Of a stretch of 53,063 bases of DNA, positions 1 through 9,084 are shown in pieces. The stretch covers positions 1 through 53,063 of the forward strand of contig QHSA01000153.1 in assembly GCA_003220315.1 (NCBI GenBank), in the 5' to 3' direction. Position numbers and translations under genes: made by a program. The DNA is from Candidatus Rokuibacteriota bacterium. GTDB lineage: Bacteria; Methylomirabilota; Methylomirabilia; Rokubacteriales; CSP1-6. The notes under the pieces were generated by a model. That model had not been told where the DNA came from. It searched no databases and saw only the letters and a list, made by a program, of their open reading frames with translations. Position 1 is the stretch's first letter. The number at the start of each line of letters is the position of its first letter.

Positions 1-65
1 TCCGAAAGGAGGCGACCGATCATCACTTTCCTGTGTTGGCACTCCTGTTGCTCGGTAGCACGGCG

Positions 66-368
66 ATGCCCACTGACTCGCCACGGGAGCGTCGTGAACA
101 CGATCGGAAGGCGCCATCCGCCCCACGTCCCGGTCTGCTCTTCATCGTGTCTCGTGACGCCCTGGACTATTACGAACATCTCAGGAGGGCCTTCGCCGGC
201 AATCACAGGGTGGCGGTCATCCTCGATCGCCGTTCGGCCGAACGGCGGAAGACGCCAAGTCATCGGAAGGCGGAACGTCGTCGGGCCGATCGCCGCTCAC
301 GACCTCTCATCGACGACCGATTGCGACGGCAGGGCTGGGCCATCGTGCGTCTAGAGCTCTCGCGGTAG
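66..368 (+). CDS. small DRR/ERRR-motif protein, paralog copy 1 (hypothetical)
   Basis: ORF 33..368 with in-frame ATG at 66; LLFIVSRDALDYYEHLRRAF..VILDRR..ERR..ERRRADRRSRP matches the ORFs ending at 33084 and 46949. Confidence 0.7.
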   Translation: MPTDSPRERREHDRKAPSAPRPGLLFIVSRDALDYYEHLRRAFAGNHRVAVILDRRSAERRKTPSHRKAERRRADRRSRPLIDDRLRRQGWAIVRLELSR

Positions 369-431
369 TTACGACGACGACGTCATCCAACGGAAGAGCG
401 TCCATCCACGTACTGTGTCGTGGATGTATGT

Positions 432-1913
432 TTACCTTTCGTGACCGTCTGGTCTGTTGGTCGTGGTTTGGTCCCGCGGCCTGCCGACTCGGCCGAACCA
501 GGCGCCGCTCGCGACGGCCCCGGCGTTGATCAGGCCGAAGGCAGCAAGCGCCGCACTCAGCGCGAGGAAGACATGGGACAGGTTGCCGGTCCACCGCAGC
601 GCCAGCCATCCGCCGCCGGCCGCGATCGCCAGCCGCGTCAGGTTCGCCAGCAACGGCCACAGCAGCCGTCCGGCGCCCTGTGAAGCGAAGTAGAGGGCCA
701 TGCCCAGCCCGAACAGGCCGTAGAGCGGCCCGACCGTCTGCAGGTAGCGCGATCCGGCGTCGAGCATCGCCGGATCGGTGTCGAACAGCGAGAGCCACGC
801 GCGCGGGGCGGCGGCTGCCCAGAGGCCGATGATCTCCGTGAGACCCGCGGCGATAGCGGCGCCGATCCAGGCCGCGCGCAACGCGCGGCCACGCTGGCCT
901 GCGCCGATGTTGGTTCCCACCATGGCGACGAGCGGGCCACCCAACCCGAAGACGAGGGGGACCAGGAGGTACTCGAGGCGCGAGCCGGTGCCGTAGCCGG
1001 CGATCGCCGCGGGCCCGAACCGGCCGACGAATCCCGTCGCGATCGCGATGGTGAGATTGGTCTGGACGGTGATCAGGGCGGCGACCGCGCCCACCCGCAG
1101 AATGTCGCGGAAGAGCGGCCAACGGAAGCGGGCTCCCTCGAAGGCGAGACGGACGACGCTCCGCCCCGCCCAGAGATACGCGGTGAGCGCGACGCTCCCC
1201 ACGGCGTAGTACGCGACCACCGCGACGGCGCCACCGGCGACGCCGAGCCGCGGGAACGGTCCCCAGCCGAAGATGAGGCACGGCGACAGGGGGATGAGCG
1301 CTGCGGCACCGACAGACGTGACAGCGGCCGGTACCGCCATGTTGCCGGTGCCGCGGATCACATTCGCGAGCGAATTGAAAATCCAGATCAGGATGGCGCC
1401 CGAGAAGACGACATTGGAATAGGTCAGCGCCGCAGCGAGGGAAGCCCCCCTTCCTCCCAAGGCGCCGTAGAGCCATCGGCCGCCGCCCAGCACGGCCAGC
1501 ATGAAGACGAGCCCGAAGCTTACGGCGATGGCGAGCGCATGGAGCACGAGCGCATCGGCATCGGCCCGGCGTCCGGCGCCGAGCGCGCGGGCGATCGCCG
1601 ACATGATCCCACCGCCCACGGCGCCGGCCGACATCATCTGCATCAGCATCAGGACGGGAAAGACCAGCGCGACACCGGCGAGCGCATCGGTGCCGAGCTT
1701 GGCGACAAAATAGGTCTCGATGAGCCCGACCGCGGCCTGCACGAACATCACCAGCACGTTCGGCGTCGCGAGCCGCAGCAGCGTGCCGACGATGGGTCCC
1801 TCGAGCAGCAGGCGGGTTCGCGAGTCGAAGCGGGGGACTGTGGCCTGCGGAGCGACGACGTCCGGATCCTGGACCGAGCGGGTCACGTTCGGATCGTATC
1901 GTCTATCCGTCAT
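432..1913 (-). CDS. MATE family efflux transporter
   Basis: ORF 432..1997, likely start MTDRRYDPN at 1913; polytopic protein with MATE-like segments (GPIVGTLLRLATPNVLVMFVQAAVGLIETYFVAKLG). Confidence 0.9.
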   Translation of the reverse strand: MTDRRYDPNVTRSVQDPDVVAPQATVPRFDSRTRLLLEGPIVGTLLRLATPNVLVMFVQAAVGLIETYFVAKLGTDALAGVALVFPVLMLMQMMSAGAVGGGIMSAIARALGAGRRADADALVLHALAIAVSFGLVFMLAVLGGGRWLYGALGGRGASLAAALTYSNVVFSGAILIWIFNSLANVIRGTGNMAVPAAVTSVGAAALIPLSPCLIFGWGPFPRLGVAGGAVAVVAYYAVGSVALTAYLWAGRSVVRLAFEGARFRWPLFRDILRVGAVAALITVQTNLTIAIATGFVGRFGPAAIAGYGTGSRLEYLLVPLVFGLGGPLVAMVGTNIGAGQRGRALRAAWIGAAIAAGLTEIIGLWAAAAPRAWLSLFDTDPAMLDAGSRYLQTVGPLYGLFGLGMALYFASQGAGRLLWPLLANLTRLAIAAGGGWLALRWTGNLSHVFLALSAALAAFGLINAGAVASGAWFGRVGRPRDQTTTNRPDGHER

Positions 1914-1998
1914 GTCGTGGGGCTCCGCCTGTCTCTTGAGACGTCGGCCGTCGCTGGCGGGATTCCTGTAGTCGATGGATCCGCACGCATACGGCAAG

Positions 1999-2024
1999 AT
2001 GTATCTACATGCAAGCAGGCTTGC
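1999..2024. promoter_or_regulatory. two adjacent palindromes, candidate MarR operator
   Basis: ATGTA-TC-TACAT (1999-2010) followed directly by GCAAGC-AG-GCTTGC (2011-2024) between divergent MATE and MarR genes. Confidence 0.45.
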
Positions 2025-2055
2025 CCGTCAAGGACGTCGCTGATAGCATGAGGTC

Positions 2056-2616
2056 ATGAATCGACGAGGCGCCAGACCGATGAGCGGACACGACCCTGGA
2101 CGGCTGTCCGCATGCGTCTGCAATACACTCCGCATGGTGAGCCGGGCCGTGACACAGCTGTACGACGACGTCTTGCGGCCGAGCGGTCTGCGGATAACTC
2201 AGTTCAGCATTCTCGCGACGATCGCCCGCATGGGCGCCTCGAATCTGAGGCAACTCGAGGACACGCTTGCCATCGACCAGACGACCCTGACGCGGAGCCT
2301 CAACCTCCTGGAGCGGGATCGTGTGATCGAGCGTGTTGCGCACCCCGACGGGCGCATCAAGGCGATGAGACTCACATCCAAGGGAAGAAGAGCCCTGGAG
2401 GTCGCGCGTCCGCTCTGGACCCAGGCGCAGGCGCGGGTGCTCCGCGAGGTGGGGACGAAGAGCTGGGCGGACGCGCAACGGCGTCTGGCGTACTTGTTTC
2501 ATGTCGCCGTCGAGCGACAGGGGCCGCGTCCGGGACGGCGGAGGGGCCGGCTCGGCAGAGAACCTCGACGGCGCCCGGCGATCGAAATGCGTCGAGAAGC
2601 GCAGGGTCACCCTTGA
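2056..2616 (+). CDS. MarR family transcriptional regulator
   Basis: winged-helix pattern LRITQFSILATIARMGASNLRQLEDTLAIDQTTLTRSLNLLERDRVIERVAHPDGRIKAMRLTSKGRRAL. Confidence 0.9.
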   Translation: MNRRGARPMSGHDPGRLSACVCNTLRMVSRAVTQLYDDVLRPSGLRITQFSILATIARMGASNLRQLEDTLAIDQTTLTRSLNLLERDRVIERVAHPDGRIKAMRLTSKGRRALEVARPLWTQAQARVLREVGTKSWADAQRRLAYLFHVAVERQGPRPGRRRGRLGREPRRRPAIEMRREAQGHP

Positions 2617-2638
2617 CATTCCGAAGGAGGTCCAGAGC

Positions 2639-3511
2639 ATGAACCAGTCGTCACGCTCAGTGGCCCAGGTGGTGACGCCGGAACCGGTCGTCGAAGGTGC
2701 GGGAGTTCACCTCCGGCGCAGCATCGGGACTCGAAAGCTCGACCACCTCGACCCCTTCTTGCTCCTCGACCACTTCGAGTCGATCGACCCGGGGGACTAC
2801 AAGGCGGGCTTCCCATATCACCCGCACCGCGGGATCGAGACGGTCACGATCGTCCGGAAAGGAGAAGTACGGCACGAAGACTCTCTGGGGCATCGTGGGA
2901 CGATCGGCGCGGGTGACATTCAGTGGATGACATCGGGGAGCGGCATCATGCACGAAGAAATGCCGCAGGTCCGTCCCGAGGGAATCGCCGGTCTGCAGCT
3001 CTGGCTCAACTTGCCCGCTCGCGAAAAGATGACGCGGCCGAAGTATCGCGACCTGCAAGCGGATCGCCTGACGGAGCCAGTGCTGGATGGGGGAGCGAAG
3101 GTTCGAGTCATCGCCGGTGAGGCGGCCGGCGGGCGGCTCACGGGGCCGGTCGAGGGCCTGGCGGTCGCGCCGAAGTTCATCGACGTGACGCTGCCACCCG
3201 GCACGACCTTCCGCGAGACGGTGCCACGGGGCCATACGGTGTTCGCGTACGTCGACCACGGCGACCTCCGCTTCGGGCCGGAGCGGACTCCCGTTCATGG
3301 GCCCGCCCTTGTCGTTTTCGGTGACGGCGACGTCGTGGAAGCATCAGCCGGCGCGGGCGGCGGGCGCTTCCTCCTGGCCGCCGCTCGACCGCTTCACGAG
3401 CCGATCGCCCGCTACGGGCCGTTCGTCATGAACACGCGCGCGGAGATCGAGCAGACGCTCGAGGACCTTCGCACTGGCCACTTCATCCACGATGCGCCGC
3501 GGGACGAATGA
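2639..3511 (+). CDS. pirin family protein
   Basis: ATG 2639 preceded by AAGGAGG; PHRGIETVTIVRKGEVRHEDSLGHRGTIGAGDIQWMTSGSGIMHEE is diagnostic of pirin. Confidence 0.95.
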   Translation: MNQSSRSVAQVVTPEPVVEGAGVHLRRSIGTRKLDHLDPFLLLDHFESIDPGDYKAGFPYHPHRGIETVTIVRKGEVRHEDSLGHRGTIGAGDIQWMTSGSGIMHEEMPQVRPEGIAGLQLWLNLPAREKMTRPKYRDLQADRLTEPVLDGGAKVRVIAGEAAGGRLTGPVEGLAVAPKFIDVTLPPGTTFRETVPRGHTVFAYVDHGDLRFGPERTPVHGPALVVFGDGDVVEASAGAGGGRFLLAAARPLHEPIARYGPFVMNTRAEIEQTLEDLRTGHFIHDAPRDE

Positions 3512-3582
3512 CGCCGGGTTGGTGATGGGAGCGCCGCCGTCCACCGGACTCTCGGTCTCGTTCTGACGCGAAGGAAGTCACC

Positions 3583-4761
3583 ATGACGGGGATAGCGACG
3601 GCGATCGGCGCCGCGATCAGCTTTGCGTTCGCGATGTCCTGGGAGATTCTGTGGGCGCTCGTCCTGGGTTTCGGATTGTCGGCGATCGTCCAAGCCGTCG
3701 TCTCGAAATCCGAAATGAGTCGGCTCCTTCCCGACGACTCGCCGCGCACACTGATGATTGCCGCCTGCCTCGGCGCAGCGTCGTCTTCGTGCTCGTACGC
3801 GGCCGTGGCGCTGGCGCGCTCGATCTTCCGCACGGGGGCCAACTTCACAGCCGCCATGGCCTTCGAATTCGCATCGACAAACCTTGTCATCGAGCTCGGG
3901 ATCATCATGGTCCTGCTGCTTGGGTGGCAATTCACGCTGGCCGAGTTCGTCGGCGGGCTGCTGATGATCGCCATCCTCGCCGTCCTCTTCAAGGCATTCC
4001 TTCGCCCCGCGCTCGTGCGCGAGGCGCGCGAGCAGGCCGAGCGCGGCCTCGTCGGTGCGATGGAAGGCCACGCCGAGATGGCCATGTCGGTTACGGACGG
4101 GCCGCTGATTCAGCGGATCTTCTCTCCTGGAGGATTCACCGCTGTCAGCCACTCCTTCGTCATGGACTGGGCGGCGATCTGGCGGGACATCGCGGGCGGC
4201 CTGCTCCTGGCAGGCGCGCTCGCCGCCTGGGTGCCAACCGAGTTCTGGCAGCGCTTCTTCCTCGTCCGGCATCCAGTGGCCGCCTTGTTCTGGGGTCCTC
4301 TGGTCGGGCCCATCGTGGCGATGCTGTCCTTTGTCTGTTCGATCGGGAACGTGCCGCTCGCTGCGGTGCTCTGGAACGGCGGCATCAGTTTCGGCGGCGT
4401 CATCTCGTTCATCTTTGCCGACCTCATCGTCCTGCCGATCCTGAACATCTACCGCAAGTATTACGGCGGCCGGGTGGCCCTGTTCCTCCTCGCGACGTCG
4501 TACACCGCTATGGTCATGGCCGGGCTGATGGTCGAGCTGGTCTTCAAGGCGTTCGGACTGGTGCCGCGTGAGCGCGCGGCCGTGGTCGTCGAGCCGCACG
4601 TCACGCTGAACTACACGACGGGCCTGAACGTGATCTTTCTTGGTCTTGCCGGCGTGCTCCTCGTGCGGTTTTTCAAGACGAACGGCCCGACGATGCTGCG
4701 GATGATGAACGTGCCACGCGGCCACGCGTCCCATGCAGAACACCGCCATCACACGGGCTGA
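3583..4761 (+). CDS. permease (DUF318/ArsP-like)
   Basis: polytopic, with CLGAASSSCSYAAVALARSIF and CSIGNVPLAAVLWNGGISFGGVISFIFADLIVLPIL typical of this family. Confidence 0.85.
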   Translation: MTGIATAIGAAISFAFAMSWEILWALVLGFGLSAIVQAVVSKSEMSRLLPDDSPRTLMIAACLGAASSSCSYAAVALARSIFRTGANFTAAMAFEFASTNLVIELGIIMVLLLGWQFTLAEFVGGLLMIAILAVLFKAFLRPALVREAREQAERGLVGAMEGHAEMAMSVTDGPLIQRIFSPGGFTAVSHSFVMDWAAIWRDIAGGLLLAGALAAWVPTEFWQRFFLVRHPVAALFWGPLVGPIVAMLSFVCSIGNVPLAAVLWNGGISFGGVISFIFADLIVLPILNIYRKYYGGRVALFLLATSYTAMVMAGLMVELVFKAFGLVPRERAAVVVEPHVTLNYTTGLNVIFLGLAGVLLVRFFKTNGPTMLRMMNVPRGHASHAEHRHHTG

Positions 4762-4803
4762 CGCGCAGCCGCGAGGGCGCGGGAACGGCCCTGTCCGCAT
4801 CCG

Positions 4804-5055
4804 TTGATTCTTCTCTGTTTTTCCCTGGCCGGCTCGTTTGGGGGCGGCCTGTACGAGCACATCGTCCTCACCCCCATCTGGAGTGCGTCGCCGCCATCGT
4901 CGTTTGCGATCATCCAACGCGGTACGGGGGTACCCCTTCAACGGTTCTGGATCCCCGTCCATGCGGCTATCACCGGGTTCATTCTCTGGGCGCTCTTCCT
5001 GACCTGGAATGACCTGACGGTCCGCCGGTTGCTCCTGATCGCTCGACTCAGCTCC
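4804..5055 (+). pseudogene. truncated small membrane protein remnant
   Basis: GGGLYEHIVLTPIWSASPPSSFAIIQ..VPLQRFWIPVHAAITGFILWALFLTWNDLTVRRLLLIA reads as a membrane protein N-terminus, then changes to low-quality coding; end approximate. Confidence 0.45.
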
Positions 5056-5137
5056 ATCTGTCCAAGGTTCAGAGAGCCTTTCGAGATCATCTCGTTCCTT
5101 TGCTCTCTATTGGCTGAAGAGGCCCTGAAGCGCCATC

Positions 5138-5410
5138 TCAGAGAAGAGATTCGATCGCCTCGCGCGTCTCTGACGACGGCACGACGGGCACGATCTCGAA
5201 CTCGATCAAGTCACTCCAGAATGTGACCCACTGCTGCAGAAGGCGTGCGTCGTCGCACTCCATGATCTGGAAACAACGGTCGAAATTGGCTTCAATCCAG
5301 CTATGGACGTATGTGAGTCCAGTGGGCGCACCACGCCCCCCATCGCGAAAGCGACGATAGACCGCCTTGGCATCACGGTTTTTGAATCGCTCGATCACCA
5401 TGAAGAGCAT
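5138..5410 (-). CDS. DUF3303-like small protein
   Basis: MLFMVIERFKNRDAKAVYRRFRDGGRGAPTGLTYVHSWIEANFDRCFQIMECDDARLLQQWVTFWSDLIEFEIVPV; start CAT at 5408-5410. Confidence 0.8.
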   Translation of the reverse strand: MLFMVIERFKNRDAKAVYRRFRDGGRGAPTGLTYVHSWIEANFDRCFQIMECDDARLLQQWVTFWSDLIEFEIVPVVPSSETREAIESLL

Positions 5411-5731
5411 GAGTCGCCCCTCCAACCCGGACGTGTCGACATTCTGCGTGTCGACATTTTCCCACCCTGCTAAAGGATCGCGGCCTCCCAGCTCGTCGAC
5501 CGCTGATAGGGTTCCCTTGGTCCAGACTTCGTCGTGGTGGCGAAGGATGACTCTGGCGTTGTCGTTTGCATGACGTCCCTCCCGCTCGTGGCATAATCTA
5601 ACGACCAAGCTCGGGGGCCGCCCCGGGCGCTTCTGCTGGCTGATGAATCTCTCGCCGGCGGGCCAGGCGTCGCAAGAGCGGCAGTTCGAATGGTCCCCTG
5701 GGGACGGATCCACGGGATCTGGAGGTGGGCA

Positions 5732-6142
5732 ATGACGGTTCGCCTGGACCATACCATCGTGCCAGCGAAAGACAAGATCGCCTCCGCCGAGTTCTTCGCC
5801 GAGATCTTCGGCTTGACGGTCAAGCCGGGCCCGGGCTACTTCGCGCAGGTGCAAGTGAACGAGAGCCTGACCTTTGATTTTGCGGACGAGCCAGAACTGT
5901 GGGGCGGGCCGGGCTTCGACCCCAGGACGGGCCAGAGCCATCACTACGCGTTCCATGTCAGCGAGGCGGAGTTCGAGGCGATCTTCTCCCGGGTGACGGC
6001 CAAGGGGATCCCCTACGGCAGTGGCCCAGACAGCCACACCGACGGCCAGATCAACACCCGCCGGGGCGGGCGCGGTTTCTACTTCGAGGACCCTTACGGC
6101 CACCTGTTGGAGGTCATGACAGTGCCCGAGACGGGGAGCTAG
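5732..6142 (+). CDS. VOC family protein (glyoxalase-like)
   Basis: ATG 5732 after GGAGGTGGGC; LDHTIVPAKDKIASAEFFAEIFGL...GRGFYFEDPYGHLLEVMT. Confidence 0.9.
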   Translation: MTVRLDHTIVPAKDKIASAEFFAEIFGLTVKPGPGYFAQVQVNESLTFDFADEPELWGGPGFDPRTGQSHHYAFHVSEAEFEAIFSRVTAKGIPYGSGPDSHTDGQINTRRGGRGFYFEDPYGHLLEVMTVPETGS

Positions 6143-6332
6143 GCGGAACTCCTCGAGCATCGAGGAGACCTGGCGATACCGTCCTAGCGGCGGCTGGCCC
6201 TCTATCACGGTCGCCTCAGCCTGGCTCTTCCCCGCCACTCTTCCCCGTGACGCCCTAGCCATTCGGCCGATTCCCGCCGGCACGAGCCTGGAGCATGCTG
6301 GACGCGGATGCCAAGCGAAGGAGGAGAGCCGA

Positions 6333-7232
6333 ATGGACGCACTGCTATCTCTTTCCAACGATCTGGCGGCAGCCGTGGAGCGTGTGCGCGGGGCCGTCGT
6401 CGCCGTGAACGCACGCCCGCGCCTGCCGTCGACCGGAGTGCACTGGCGCCCGGGGATCATCGTGACCGCCGATCACACGGTGCGCTCCGACGAGGACATC
6501 ACGATCATCGCTCCCGACGGCCGTACCGTCGCCGCGAGCCTGGTCGCGCGTGATCCTGGTACCGATCTGGCCGTACTTCGGGTCCACGACACCGATCTCC
6601 CGCTCGCAGACCTCGGCGATCCGGGCTCGCTCAAGGTGGGCCACATCGTGCTGGCGGTGGGACACGGGCCGCGCGTGAGCTGGGGCGTCGTAAGCGCCCT
6701 CGGGGGCCGCTGGCGGACGTGGCGCGGCGGGGAGATCGATCAGCTCATGCGGCTGGACCTGACGCTCTACCCCGGCTTCTCCGGAGGCCCGCTCGTGGAT
6801 GTGAAGGGGCGTGTCGTGGGGATCAACACCTCGGGGCTGTCGCGGCAGCTCGAGCTGGCCATCCCGGTCTCGACGGTGACGCGCGTCGCTGACGAGCTGA
6901 TCGACAAAGGCCATGTCAGCCGTGGCTTCCTCGGTGTGGGGTTACAGCCCGCACGCCTGCCCGAGGCCTTCAGGCGCAGGCTCACCGGGGCGTCCGAGAT
7001 CGGACTGCTCGTTGTCAACGTCCAGCCCGACGGCCCCGCCGCGAAGGCGGGCGTTCTGCTCGGCGACGTCCTGGTCGCCCTCGACGGCGCCCCCGTCGGC
7101 GCCACCGAAGACGTGCAGGCCGTCGTCGGAGCGCGGCGCGCCGGCTCGACGGTCACGGCGACGATTCTGCGCGCGGGCGCGCCCGCAGAGGTGAGTATGA
7201 CCGTCGGCGAGCGGCCGTCGCGGAGACGCTGA
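6333..7232 (+). CDS. trypsin-like serine protease with PDZ domain (HtrA-like), no obvious signal peptide
   Basis: candidate triad: TADHTV, GTDLAVLRV, GFSGGPLVD; C-terminal PDZ (GFLGVGLQPARLP..LLVVNVQPDGPAAKAGVLLGDVLVALDG). Confidence 0.9.
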   Translation: MDALLSLSNDLAAAVERVRGAVVAVNARPRLPSTGVHWRPGIIVTADHTVRSDEDITIIAPDGRTVAASLVARDPGTDLAVLRVHDTDLPLADLGDPGSLKVGHIVLAVGHGPRVSWGVVSALGGRWRTWRGGEIDQLMRLDLTLYPGFSGGPLVDVKGRVVGINTSGLSRQLELAIPVSTVTRVADELIDKGHVSRGFLGVGLQPARLPEAFRRRLTGASEIGLLVVNVQPDGPAAKAGVLLGDVLVALDGAPVGATEDVQAVVGARRAGSTVTATILRAGAPAEVSMTVGERPSRRR

Positions 7233-7233
7233 G

Positions 7234-7842
7234 GTGCCCGGGCACAGCGAGACGCACGACACAAGACCGCCAGCGATCGACGGCGATCTCACCGCTGTCA
7301 CCGAGCGGCTCAGGCGCATCACCGTCCAGGTCCACGGATCCAGCGGCGGCACGGGATCAGGGGTGATCTGGATCTCCAACGGACTGATCGTGACGAATGC
7401 GCACGTCGCCAGGGATACTGCCGCCGTCGTGCTTCCGGGCGGCCGCGCCATCGAGGCCCGTGGGCTCGCGTGGGATCCAGAGTACGATCTCGCCGCGCTC
7501 GCACTTGATGCGGAGGGCCTGTCCGCTGCGGACGTTGGTGACTCCGACCGCTTGCGCGTGGGCGACCTGGTGGTCGCCGTCGGCAGCCCGTTCGGACTGG
7601 TCGGCGCGGTGACGGCGGGGGTGATCCACGCGATCGGACCCCGGCGCACGGCGGGCTCGAGCTTCATCCGGGCCGATCTGAGGCTCGCGCCTGGGAACTC
7701 GGGTGGCCCCCTTGCCGACGCTCGCGGCCGCGTGATTGGCATCAACGCGATGATCGTGGGTGGGCTCGCCCTGGCAGTGCCGAGTAATGTGGTGGCGCGC
7801 TTCCTGGCTCCGCTCCGCTACGGCGCAGCGACCGTGTCGTGA
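7234..7842 (+). CDS. trypsin-like serine protease, PDZ-less
   Basis: GTG start 1 bp after the upstream stop; TNAHVARD, EYDLAALAL, APGNSGGPL. Confidence 0.9.
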   Translation: MPGHSETHDTRPPAIDGDLTAVTERLRRITVQVHGSSGGTGSGVIWISNGLIVTNAHVARDTAAVVLPGGRAIEARGLAWDPEYDLAALALDAEGLSAADVGDSDRLRVGDLVVAVGSPFGLVGAVTAGVIHAIGPRRTAGSSFIRADLRLAPGNSGGPLADARGRVIGINAMIVGGLALAVPSNVVARFLAPLRYGAATVS

Positions 7843-8474
7843 CAACGGTCCTCATCGTCGCCCCCACAGCCATCGCGCGGGGCAAGCTCGCCGCTGTCGT
7901 GGGCGCGAGCAAGACGCTATCCCCGGTTGTGGGCGCGGCCGATCTCTCACTCCCCGAGCACGTCGAGGCCGCCCAGTACGACGTGCTGCTCGTCGATCTC
8001 GGCTCCGAGCGCGCCGCCGCCTGGCTCCGCAACCTCGGAGCCGAGCCAGTGCCGCCCGCCATCGTTCTCCTCACGGAAGAGGCGCGCCGCCCCCTCGGTG
8101 CCGAGGCGCTCCGGGCGGGAGTGCGGGCCGTACTGCCGCGCCACGCGAGCGGGGAGGAAATCATCGCCGCGATCGAGGCAGCCGCCGCAGGCCTCATTGT
8201 GATTCACCCCGATACCGTCGGGGCGCTCCAGCCAGGGCCCTCCGCGAGCACGCGAGCCGGTGTTGTGATCGCGCGTCAACCCCTCACGCCGCGCGAGATC
8301 GAGGTACTTGGCATGATCGCCGAGGGGCTCGGCAACAAAATCATCGCCGCGCGGCTTGGTATCTCGGAGCACACCGTCAAGTTCCACATCGCCTCCATCT
8401 TCGTGAAGCTCAACGCCCGAAGCCGTACTGAGGCGGTCACCATCGGCGTTCGGCAGGGGCTGCTGATGATTTGA
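7839..8474 (+). CDS. LuxR-type response regulator with divergent receiver domain
   Basis: overlaps upstream stop by 4 nt; HTH LTPREIEVLGMIAEGLGNKIIAARLGISEHTVKFHIASIFVKLNARSRTEAV. Confidence 0.9.
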   Translation: MTTVLIVAPTAIARGKLAAVVGASKTLSPVVGAADLSLPEHVEAAQYDVLLVDLGSERAAAWLRNLGAEPVPPAIVLLTEEARRPLGAEALRAGVRAVLPRHASGEEIIAAIEAAAAGLIVIHPDTVGALQPGPSASTRAGVVIARQPLTPREIEVLGMIAEGLGNKIIAARLGISEHTVKFHIASIFVKLNARSRTEAVTIGVRQGLLMI

Positions 8475-8475
8475 C

Positions 8476-8500
8476 CGCCTCGATCGAGGTGATCGAGGCG
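8476..8500. terminator. hairpin immediately after the LuxR gene
   Basis: CGCCTCGATC-GAGGT-GATCGAGGCG, perfect 10-bp stem, 5-nt loop; no U-tract. Confidence 0.5.
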
Positions 8501-8787
8501 CGGACTCCCCAGTTGGTCCCCCCGTCTTCTCGGGCTTGACGCCCGAACAGAATCAAAATCATGCCGGGCAGGACGCCCGAAAGGTTCCGGGGCGGGTGCG
8601 AACTCCGTAGACGTTGGCGAACCACGACGCGGCATGCACCAGGTGCAGATTCCACATCGGAACGCCGCGTTCCGGGACGGAACCGGGTTGGTTGCGCCTC
8701 CCGAACCGAGCGTGTTTGACCGTTCGGGCAGCACACTCGAAGTTGGTCGTCTCGTTGCATGGCGTGTGTGACAGCGGTAGATGACCA

Positions 8788-9033
8788 ATGGGCTGGATGG
8801 ACCTGAGTGAGTACGTTCTCATCGAAGAGGCCGTCAGGGATCGCCTGAGGGACCTTCGGCGCACGATCGAGCGACGAGGGCTGAGGGCGGCCGAGGCGAG
8901 GATGTCGACACTCGCGACGGTCCTCTACGTGGCGTCGGTGCTCCGGGCCCGACCGCGGGCGATCGATGGCTACATCGACTACTTCGGCGATGTTGTGCGC
9001 CGCAGTGCTTCGGTGAAACGCGCTCGCGCCTGA
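8788..9033 (+). CDS. hypothetical protein
   Basis: ORF MGWMDLSEYVLIEEAVRDRLRDLRRTIERRGL...; no recognised family. Confidence 0.5.
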   Translation: MGWMDLSEYVLIEEAVRDRLRDLRRTIERRGLRAAEARMSTLATVLYVASVLRARPRAIDGYIDYFGDVVRRSASVKRARA

Positions 9034-9084
9034 GCAGGGCATTCGTCACGTGCCTAGCGGCCGGAGACGGGAGCCCACGTCCTG

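Noticed and set aside
3412-4962. 516-aa minus-strand ORF opposite the permease
   Set aside because: Antisense shadow with low-complexity charged composition; the plus-strand permease is convincing.
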